Below the pieces are notes generated by a model that was given only the letters and a program-made list of their open reading frames with translations, was not told where the DNA came from and searched no databases. Shown here piece by piece: positions 8,057-14,773 of a DNA stretch of 64,000 nt. The stretch covers positions 5,463,655 through 5,527,654 of the forward strand of contig NZ_CP077073.1 in assembly GCF_019139535.1 (NCBI RefSeq). The letters run 5' to 3'. The translations under genes were made by a program, and so were the position numbers. Source of the DNA: Pseudomonas muyukensis (lineage in GTDB: Bacteria > Pseudomonadota > Gammaproteobacteria > Pseudomonadales > Pseudomonadaceae). Within the stretch, counting starts at the first letter, position 1. The number at the start of each line of letters is the position of its first letter.

Positions 8057-8141
8057 AGCCTAGACACAAAGTCGCAGATAACTCACAGGACGGGCCTGAT
8101 GTATAACATTCCTTGTTCCTTTAGCTATCCGTGTCTAGGCT
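8057..8141. repeat. 85-bp element bounded by perfect 11-bp inverted repeats
   Basis: AGCCTAGACAC at 8057-8067 is exactly complementary to GTGTCTAGGCT at 8131-8141. The total span of 85 bp equals that of the attC-like sites, but the ends lack the AAC/GTT triplets. It could be a decayed recombination site or the ends of a tiny mobile remnant. Confidence 0.5.
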
Positions 8142-8581
8142 GAGGCTTTCAGCGTGCAGATGAGCGTATAAGGAAGCTATACACCACGCATGAGCAGCCA
8201 TGCTTGCTCGACCACACGTGGGAGTAAATTCGCCTGCGACATTACTCGATTCGAACCGAGCGTGTCTATTGCAGGTGGGTTACGTTGCGCGGCAGGAAAA
8301 GGTCCGTTTAGGTTGAGGCAGCTCATACGAATTTCGTAGTGTGTGCCTCCACCTTCACCAGTACTTAGCACCAGGGGTCTTCTGCTTTGATCCTGACCGT
8401 CAGCTTCTGGTGGTGCAGTACCTGAGAATTAAAGCCTAAGAGTTAACTGTCACCGTCACAGTCTTAGATTAGCCCGCGCATCGTGAAATCGGGCTCTCGG
8501 TATTCCATAACAACTTTTTGAACAGCGGCTTTTCAAAAAAAATCGGGGCTTAGCAAATCAATTCTGATCACCCCGGCCCAA
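8142..8581. other. Right edge of the accessory region, no confident gene
   Basis: A minus-strand frame (8177-8371, with open codons beyond) reads plausibly as protein, for example NLNGPFPAAQRNPPAIDTLG and VVEQAWLLMRGV. It lacks a good start and I do not recognise it; it may be a decayed gene. From 8380 to 8580 I see no gene, RNA or repeat. The transition to the GC-rich core occurs close to 8580. Confidence 0.35.
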
Positions 8582-8605
8582 TAAAAAGACGCCAATTGGC
8601 GTCTT
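8582..8605 (-). terminator. Rho-independent terminator of the nine-gene operon
   Basis: AAGACGCCAATTGGCGTCTT is a perfect 20-bp palindrome. On the minus strand it is followed by TTTTTAT. It sits 14 bases after the stop of the LysE-type exporter gene, closing the operon. Confidence 0.85.
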
Positions 8606-8618
8606 CCCAACACCCCCA

Positions 8619-9245
8619 TCAATCCAACGGCTTCCTCAACAAAATATCCACCGCAAACACCCCCAACACCGCCCCAGACACCCACCGCTGTGTCCGCATC
8701 GCCGCAGGCCGGGCGGTCAGGAAGCGGCTCACCCGCGCCGCCGCCAACACAATCAACCCATTAACCGTCACCGCAATGACAATCTGCACCAACCCCAGCT
8801 GCATGTACTGCTGCAAGGTCGACCCCACCGTCGGGTCGATGAACTGCGGAATCAACGCCGAGTACATCAACGCGATCTTCGGGTTCAGCAGGTTGGTCAC
8901 CAGCCCCATGGTGAACAATTTGCGCGGCGAATGCGGCGGCAGTTCCCGTGCCTCGAAAGGCGAGGCGCCGCGGACCATGTTCCAGGCCAGGTAACCCAGG
9001 TAGAAGGCGCCGGCAATGCGCACCACGTCATACGCCACCGGCACGGCCTTGAACAGCGCCGACAGGCCAAGCCCGGAGGCCACCAGGTAGCAGATGAACC
9101 CCAGCGCCACGCCGGCCAGGGAGATCATCCCGGCCAGGCGGCCCTGGGAAATCGCCCGGGATGTCAGGTAGACCATGTTCGGGCCGGGGGTCAAGACCAT
9201 GCCCAGGGCGATGATCGCCACACCTATCAAATTCTCCAACGGCAT
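8619..9245 (-). CDS. LysE/RhtB-family amino-acid exporter
   Basis: This 208-residue inner-membrane protein has about six hydrophobic segments and the family signature GMVLTPGPNMVYLTSRAIS near the N-terminus, then LVTNLLNPKIALMY. LysE/RhtB carriers export amino acids or small amino-acid-like compounds, usually by proton antiport. I prefer ATG 9245 (MPLENLIG, preceded by GGAG) to the upstream ATG at 9311, which would add a non-hydrophobic, low-similarity leader. It is the last gene of a long minus-strand operon, 99 bp after the second ATP-grasp gene and before a strong terminator. In this setting it probably exports the operon's product. Confidence 0.85.
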   Translation of the reverse strand: MPLENLIGVAIIALGMVLTPGPNMVYLTSRAISQGRLAGMISLAGVALGFICYLVASGLGLSALFKAVPVAYDVVRIAGAFYLGYLAWNMVRGASPFEARELPPHSPRKLFTMGLVTNLLNPKIALMYSALIPQFIDPTVGSTLQQYMQLGLVQIVIAVTVNGLIVLAAARVSRFLTARPAAMRTQRWVSGAVLGVFAVDILLRKPLD

Positions 9246-9344
9246 CTCAACATGCTCCTTCGCATGGCTGGGTGGCCCAACGGCGCTGCAAGGCAGCGCC
9301 GCGGCCGGCATCGTTCAATGTAGCCGGGGCGCGCGGCGCGGCCC

Positions 9345-10544
9345 TCATGCTTGCAGGCTCCAGGCGTGGGACAACTGCGCGAAGATCGACTCGACATCGC
9401 GCTCCAGCGCCTGGCGGTCGAAGCTGCGCAAGCGCAGCCGGGTCTTCGCCCCTTCATAAACACCGCTGGCACTGCGCTGCAGCTCCTGGGGCTGCGACCA
9501 ATACAGCGTGCCCAGGCCTGCGTCGGGCGTGCTGGCACGCCGGCCAATCACCCAGGCGCCGCGCTCGCCATGCAGCGGGCGGCCGTCGCGGCTGCGGCTG
9601 CGCGCCTGCTCGCGGTAGCGGCTGGACGCCTCGGTCTGCAACTCCCAGGCGATGCCCACCAGGTCGATGTCGCGCACCTCGCGCCAAAGGAAGGGGATTT
9701 CCGCGCCGCCGACGCGGGCGCCGATCTCGAGAAAGCGCAAGGTATCGCCGTCAGCGAACAGCTCCAGGTGAAAGACAATCTCGCGCCCTGGCGCGAACGC
9801 CGCCAGCAGCTCGGCAACGCGGCTGGCGATGCGGCGCTCGTCATCGCCTTCGGCAAGCTCGATGCTGCCCAACGGGCTGTCCGGGCCGAAGTCGGCGCAG
9901 CTGTTCACGTAGCGCGATGCGGTCAGCACCACCACCTGCTCGCCATCCCACCAGCCATCCACATGCAAAATCGGCGCGGCGCAGAACACTTGGACCATCA
10001 TCGGCTCTGGCTGCGCGTCCTGCAGCAGCGCCAGGTCCTGCGCCTGGCGCAGGATCCTGACGCCGCGGCTGGCGGTGCCGAAGCGGGGCTTGAGCACCAG
10101 TGGGTAGCCGTGGCGTTGCAGCAGCTGGCGCACCCCCTGCGCGTCGTCGGCGGCCACCGCCGGCAGCACGGCGATGGCCGTCTGCCGGTTGGCCACCGCG
10201 AGCATGCTGAGCTTGTCGCGAAAGCGCTCGACCCAGGCCGGCGCGTCGCCGTGGATGGCCCAGCGCTCGCGGATCGCGGCGGCATTGAGCAGGTCGCCTT
10301 CGTTCAACGCCACCACGCGCTCGGGCACGCCGTACTGGGCGATCACTCGCCCAGCCTCGGCCATGACCGCGTCGGCATCGTCCAGCGAGGCCAGCGTCGA
10401 GCTCGACGCCAGCCGCGCGGCCGGCAGCGAGCCGAGTGACTCGGGCGTGCAGATCGCCCGGATCACCCTGCCAGCGGGCAGCTCATACTCGTCGTAGAGT
10501 GCCTGGCGCCCTACCCAGCGATGCAGGCAGAGCACGTAGCTCAT
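9345..10544 (-). CDS. ATP-grasp ligase B (amino-acid/peptide ligase type)
   Basis: This 399-residue protein has an N-terminal pre-grasp region and a central ATP-grasp fold. The nucleotide-binding strand/loop is LVLKPRFGTASRGVRIL, and the C-terminal metal/ATP site includes FLEIGARVGGAEIPFL. Enzymes of this group activate a carboxylate as acyl-phosphate and join it to an amine, typically forming dipeptides or amides. The start overlaps the stop of ligase A by 4 bp (ATGA), so the two are co-translated. Its sequence differs markedly from ligase A, suggesting a different substrate or a second ligation step. Substrate unknown. Confidence 0.8.
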   Translation of the reverse strand: MSYVLCLHRWVGRQALYDEYELPAGRVIRAICTPESLGSLPAARLASSSTLASLDDADAVMAEAGRVIAQYGVPERVVALNEGDLLNAAAIRERWAIHGDAPAWVERFRDKLSMLAVANRQTAIAVLPAVAADDAQGVRQLLQRHGYPLVLKPRFGTASRGVRILRQAQDLALLQDAQPEPMMVQVFCAAPILHVDGWWDGEQVVVLTASRYVNSCADFGPDSPLGSIELAEGDDERRIASRVAELLAAFAPGREIVFHLELFADGDTLRFLEIGARVGGAEIPFLWREVRDIDLVGIAWELQTEASSRYREQARSRSRDGRPLHGERGAWVIGRRASTPDAGLGTLYWSQPQELQRSASGVYEGAKTRLRLRSFDRQALERDVESIFAQLSHAWSLQA

Positions 10545-11797
10545 GCCTGGGGCTCCTGGATGAAGTGCACGGCGGCGACCAGTTCATCGCCGATGCGCAC
10601 CGCGTCCTCGCGCGAGGTGCCGGTGGCCAGCACATAACCGGAAACGCAGTCGGCCACGGTGTCCAGCGGCGGGATCACATCGCCTTCGTGCTTCTGGATG
10701 ACCACCGCGCGCTCGGCCTCGCCCAGCTCGAACAGGAACGGCAGGAACACCAGCGGCGTCTCGCCTGGGCGGGTGTGGCGCACGTCGACGTCAGGCTTGA
10801 GGTCGAGCTCGACCTTGCGCACCTTGCCCGGGGTCGGCACGAAGAACTGGATCGCGGCGCCGGCCTTGGGCTCTGGCGACGCCAGCGGCAGTTCGTCGAT
10901 GCCCAGCGGCACGGTGAGGAACATGCGGTTCAGGTCCAGGCCGAAGGCGCGGCGCACCAGTTCCGGGGCGCCGGAGCCGGCCAGGCGGGCATGGGACTCG
11001 AGCACGCGCGGGCCCTTGGCGGTGAGGACGAACTCGCTGTGCGACGGGCCCTCTTCCAGCTCCACCGCATCGAGCAGGCGGCAGGTCATGTCCTTGAGCT
11101 CGGTGAGCCACTGCTTGGCGTCGGTGCTGGGGGTGCTGACTTCCCACTCGACGTACTTGTCGTTCATGCGGTACTGCGAGTAGCCGATCGGCAGGTGGCG
11201 GCGCTTGAAGGAGAACGAGTCGACGCTGACCACCGGGCCGTCCAGGTACTCTTCGATGATGATGTGGCGCACCTCGGCCTCCTTGAGCGCCTGCCAGGCA
11301 CGGGTGGCGCTGGCGGCATCCTCGCAGGGGTGGATGTGCAGGCTGGCGACGCCTTCGGCCGGCTTGAGCACCGAGCGGCCATGCTCGGCGACGAACGCGA
11401 TGGCGTCCTCGGCGCAAGTGACGTGGCGGAAGGCCACCGGGCTCAGGTCGTGCTTGGCCAGCAGCTCGCGCATGGCCACCTTGTCCTTGAGCAGGTGCGC
11501 GGTCTTGTAGGAAACACCGGTCAGCTTGAAGTGGTCGACCACCTTGCCGGTGGACTCGCCGGCCACCTCGGTGGTGGTGATGATGCGCTCGAACGGGCGC
11601 TCGCGGTGCAGCGGCTCGAGCACCTTGATGATTGCCTCGGCATCGTCGATGCGGGCATGCACCACGCGCTCGCAATGGCTGACGATCTCCTGCTCGTAGT
11701 CACCATCCTGGTGCACCAGCACGACATCGATGCCCATTTCCTTGGCCCCGTGGATAGGCGCCGGACGGCCACCGATAACTGCAATACGCTTGTTCAT
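10541..11797 (-). CDS. ATP-grasp ligase A (L-amino-acid ligase type)
   Basis: This 418-residue protein opens with a Rossmann-like pre-ATP-grasp segment (KRIAVIGGRPAPIHGAKEMG). The ATP-grasp core follows: SVLKPAEGVASLHI, HIIIEEYLDGPVVSVDSF and the metal-binding RVLESHARLAGSGAPE. The C-terminal domain resembles the BacD/YwfE-type L-amino-acid ligases used for dipeptide natural products. It is 39 bp downstream of the 2-oxoglutarate oxygenase gene and overlaps ligase B by 4 bp. It likely couples a modified amino acid to a partner using ATP; the substrates cannot be read from sequence. Confidence 0.82.
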   Translation of the reverse strand: MNKRIAVIGGRPAPIHGAKEMGIDVVLVHQDGDYEQEIVSHCERVVHARIDDAEAIIKVLEPLHRERPFERIITTTEVAGESTGKVVDHFKLTGVSYKTAHLLKDKVAMRELLAKHDLSPVAFRHVTCAEDAIAFVAEHGRSVLKPAEGVASLHIHPCEDAASATRAWQALKEAEVRHIIIEEYLDGPVVSVDSFSFKRRHLPIGYSQYRMNDKYVEWEVSTPSTDAKQWLTELKDMTCRLLDAVELEEGPSHSEFVLTAKGPRVLESHARLAGSGAPELVRRAFGLDLNRMFLTVPLGIDELPLASPEPKAGAAIQFFVPTPGKVRKVELDLKPDVDVRHTRPGETPLVFLPFLFELGEAERAVVIQKHEGDVIPPLDTVADCVSGYVLATGTSREDAVRIGDELVAAVHFIQEPQA

Positions 11798-11836
11798 GCA
11801 AACTCCTTGTTCGTCGTGAGATTTGTCAGCAAAGCA

Positions 11837-12793
11837 TCAGCTGCCGTAGACCCGGCGCAACCAGCGCGCCTGGCCATCGGGCAGGGGTTTGAACGCCTTG
11901 CGCCGATGCAGCACGCGGGCGTTCTTGAAAATGAAGAAGTCACCGGGCTGCAGCACCAGCTCTATGCCCTGGATATCCTTGAGCACCTGGCGCAGCAGGC
12001 TGAGCGCGGCCTGGGCGGGCGCGGCGCTGGCGCTGACGATGCCGTCGTCGAAGCGCAGCCGATAGCCGTTGGCGCCACGTTCGAGAATCGGCATCACCCG
12101 TTGCTCGCCGTCATAGCCTTCGTTGGAGGCCGGCGCGCCGAAAGCGAAGGCCGACTGGCTGAGTTCCTCGATGGCCCAGGCCGGCAGGCATGACAGCACA
12201 TGGTCGACACAGACGATGTCGGTGGAAGCCTGCTCGTGGTTACGCACGGCGATGAACGCCAGGTAGTTGGGCACGCTGCGGGCGACATCGCTGGCCTGGT
12301 CGTCGAATGGCCAGTTGGGGTTGTCGGTATGCCACGAGAAATCCACATCCGCGCCCCAGGAACTGGTGGTGCCTGCCGCTTGCGCCACCGGCACCACATT
12401 GCGCACCAGCTTGCCGTGGTTCTCGTACTCCACGGCGTGGGAGCGCACCCCCAGCAGGTTGAGCATGCCGAAATGCAGCAGGTCGAAATCCAGCACGCAC
12501 TGGGCATCGGGCAAAAACCCGTTGCTCGGCGACGGCACCGCGGTGGACAGCCCAATGCCGCGCAACAGCAGGGCCTTGTGGCTGCACCCGGCAAACCCGC
12601 GGATGCTCTCGACCAGGGTCGGGCCAAGCAGCGAGCGCAGCCAGTCGGCACCCACCGCGCCGACGTTGTCGGCGCGGTGCGGCATGCTGGCCAGGCGTTC
12701 GCGGCAGGCGGCCAGCCCGGACAGGTCGGCATCGCTCACGGTCAGCACCTGGACCACCGAGGCCTGGTGCACATCCAGCGCCATGAGGCTCAT
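11837..12793 (-). CDS. TauD/clavaminate-synthase-like Fe(II)/2-oxoglutarate oxygenase
   Basis: This 318-residue protein has the facial triad H155-x-D157 (DFSWHTDNPNW) and a distal H296 (NARVLHRRKAF), with an arginine near residue 310 suited to bind 2-oxoglutarate. Family members hydroxylate, desaturate or cyclise amino acids and related compounds. The carboxylate in HxD makes hydroxylation likelier than halogenation. ATG 12793 (MSLMALDV) overlaps the stop of the 38-residue ORF (ATGA), so it is preferred over the upstream start at 12913. A hydroxyl made here could be the acceptor for the neighbouring carbamoyltransferase (inference). Confidence 0.85.
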   Translation of the reverse strand: MSLMALDVHQASVVQVLTVSDADLSGLAACRERLASMPHRADNVGAVGADWLRSLLGPTLVESIRGFAGCSHKALLLRGIGLSTAVPSPSNGFLPDAQCVLDFDLLHFGMLNLLGVRSHAVEYENHGKLVRNVVPVAQAAGTTSSWGADVDFSWHTDNPNWPFDDQASDVARSVPNYLAFIAVRNHEQASTDIVCVDHVLSCLPAWAIEELSQSAFAFGAPASNEGYDGEQRVMPILERGANGYRLRFDDGIVSASAAPAQAALSLLRQVLKDIQGIELVLQPGDFFIFKNARVLHRRKAFKPLPDGQARWLRRVYGS

Positions 12794-12906
12794 GATTGGC
12801 GCTTCAGGTAGGACGTGACCTTGGGATCCGGACGATGGGCAAACCGCGCGCTGCGCCGGAACAACACACCGAGAGGCAAGATCAGGTAGAGCAGAACGTA
12901 TTCCAT
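12790..12906 (-). CDS. 38-residue membrane peptide of the carbamoyltransferase operon
   Basis: ATG at 12906 follows a strong AGGGAAGG box with a 6-base spacer and encodes MEYVLLYLILPLGVLFRRSA and 18 more residues ending in YLKRQS. One hydrophobic helix (residues 3-16) is followed by an arginine/lysine-rich tail, giving a predicted inner-membrane protein with the tail inside. Its TGA overlaps the oxygenase ATG, so translation is coupled, and the gap to the carbamoyltransferase stop is 28 bp. In saxitoxin-type loci the small proteins SxtJ and SxtK accompany O-carbamoyltransferases; this one occupies a similar place but I cannot show homology. Confidence 0.65.
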   Translation of the reverse strand: MEYVLLYLILPLGVLFRRSARFAHRPDPKVTSYLKRQS

Positions 12907-12934
12907 GTTGCACCTTCCCTAGTAGATGAAATGT

Positions 12935-14773
12935 TCAGTCCAGCGGCACGGTCTCGCGCCAGTCGACCGCTTCCTCGAACCGTGGCTGCTGGGCTTTCTC
13001 GAGGTAGAAATCGCCGATGGCCAATACGTCCATGTTGGTGCGCATGAAGCAGCGGTAGGCCTCGAACGGTGTGTTGACGATGGGCTCGCCACGCACGTTG
13101 AACGAGGTGTTGACCAGCGCCGGGCACCCGGTGCGCTGGTGGAAGCGTTCGAGCAAGGCGCGAAAACGCGGGTTGCGCTCGCTGTCGACGGTTTGCACCC
13201 GCGCCGAGAAGTCGACATGGGTGATCGCCGGCAGGTCGCTGCGCACCACCTTGAGCAGGTCGATGCCGGTCAACTGCGCCTGGTGCCCGGGCACGCTCTT
13301 GCGAATCGCCTGGGCCACCGGCGACACCACCAGCATGTAGGGGCTCTCCTCGACGATGTCGAAGCAGTCGGCCGCGCGCTCGGCCAGCACCACCGGGGCG
13401 AACGGGCGGAACGACTCGCGGAACTTGATGCGCAGGTTCATCGTCGACTGGGTGTCGGAGCGCCGTGGGTCACCGAGGATCGAGCGGTTGCCCAGCGAGC
13501 GCGGACCAAACTCCATGCGCCCCTGGAACCAGCCCACCACGCCGCCTTCCTCCATGCTCAGGATCACCCGGTGGTCGAATTCCTCCTGGCTCAGCTGCTG
13601 GTACACGGCGCCGCATTCATCCAGTTCGGCGCGGATCTGCTCGGCGCTGTACTGTGGCCCGAGCAGCGAGCCGCTCATGCCATCGACCGCTTCGGGCAGT
13701 TCGCGCTGGCTGACCTGGCGCTGCCGGCGATCGGTGAGCAACGCCGCCCCCAGCGAACCACCGGCATCACCGGCAGCCGGTTGAATCCACAGGCGCTCGA
13801 AGGTCCGCTCGCGAGACACCACGCCGTTGGCCACGCAGTTCAGGGCCACGCCACCGGCCATGCACAGGTTGCGCTCGCCGGTAAGCTCGCGGGCGGTCTT
13901 GGCCAGGCGCGAAACGATCAGCTCGGTGACTTTCTGCACCGAGGCCGCGAGGTCGAACTCACGCTCGGTCAGCGGCGCCTCGGGCAGACGCCGCGGGCCG
14001 CCGAACAAGCGCACGAAGGCTTCGCCGGTCATCACTTCACCGCGGATAAACTCGAACTTGGTCCAGTCCAGGCGGAAGCTGCCGTCGGGCTTCACATCGA
14101 TCAGCTCGGCGAGGATGCGCTCGGCGTACACCGGCTTGCCATAGGGCGCCAGGCCCATGAGCTTGTACTCGCCGGAGTCGACCTTGAAGCCGCAGAAGTA
14201 GGTGAACGCCGAATAGAGCAGGCCAAGCGAATGCGGGAACGAAAGCTCCGCGACTTTCTCCAGGCCCTCGGGCTTGCCGTGCCAGAGCGTGGTGGTGGCC
14301 CATTCGCCGACGCTGTCGATGCACAGGATCGCCGCCCGTTCGAAGGGGCTGGGGAAAAAGGCCGAGGCGGCATGGGAGGCATGGTGGCCATGCACCTCGA
14401 TGCGTCGGTCGGCGCGGTCGCCCATCTCCTTGAGGTGGCGCAGCACTTCTCGGTCCATGCGCCGCTTGGTGGTGAGCCAGTCGGCCAGTACCGGGGCGTA
14501 GGTGCGCACCGCCGACAGGCCAGCGACCGCCGCGGTGGACAGCACCCGGCGAAATTTCAGGGCCGGGTCCTCGTAGTAGGCCACGTGGTCGACCTGGTCC
14601 AGGCGCAAGCCGGCCTCGGCCAGCACGAAGGCAATGGCCTGGCGCGGGAACCCTGGGTCGTGGCGGATGCGGCTGAAGCGTTCTTCCTGGGCCGCGGCGA
14701 CGATGCGGCCATCGATCACCAGCGTGGCCGCGCTGTCGTGGTAGAAGGCGGAGATGCCGAGTGTGCAGGTCAT
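12935..14773 (-). CDS. O-carbamoyltransferase (NodU/CmcH/TobZ family)
   Basis: This 612-residue, full-length enzyme transfers a carbamoyl group from carbamoyl phosphate, via carbamoyl-AMP, to a hydroxyl. The N-terminal Kae1-like domain has LGISAFYHDSAATLV and HGHHASHAASAFFPSPF (metal-binding histidines). The C-terminal YrdC-like/Carbam_trans_C part has FQGRMEFGPRSLGNRSIL and CPALVNTSFNVRGEPIV. ATG 14773 overlaps the upstream stop (ATGA); the frame stays open upstream but only as an out-of-gene extension. Known relatives decorate Nod factors, cephamycin, novobiocin, tobramycin and saxitoxin. Here the acceptor is presumably the product of the neighbouring oxygenases. Confidence 0.92.
   Translation of the reverse strand: MTCTLGISAFYHDSAATLVIDGRIVAAAQEERFSRIRHDPGFPRQAIAFVLAEAGLRLDQVDHVAYYEDPALKFRRVLSTAAVAGLSAVRTYAPVLADWLTTKRRMDREVLRHLKEMGDRADRRIEVHGHHASHAASAFFPSPFERAAILCIDSVGEWATTTLWHGKPEGLEKVAELSFPHSLGLLYSAFTYFCGFKVDSGEYKLMGLAPYGKPVYAERILAELIDVKPDGSFRLDWTKFEFIRGEVMTGEAFVRLFGGPRRLPEAPLTEREFDLAASVQKVTELIVSRLAKTARELTGERNLCMAGGVALNCVANGVVSRERTFERLWIQPAAGDAGGSLGAALLTDRRQRQVSQRELPEAVDGMSGSLLGPQYSAEQIRAELDECGAVYQQLSQEEFDHRVILSMEEGGVVGWFQGRMEFGPRSLGNRSILGDPRRSDTQSTMNLRIKFRESFRPFAPVVLAERAADCFDIVEESPYMLVVSPVAQAIRKSVPGHQAQLTGIDLLKVVRSDLPAITHVDFSARVQTVDSERNPRFRALLERFHQRTGCPALVNTSFNVRGEPIVNTPFEAYRCFMRTNMDVLAIGDFYLEKAQQPRFEEAVDWRETVPLD

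Noticed and set aside
8057-8141. Fourth attC site
   Set aside because: Right length and paired ends, but the GTT/AAC core triplets are absent, so it is listed only as an inverted repeat.
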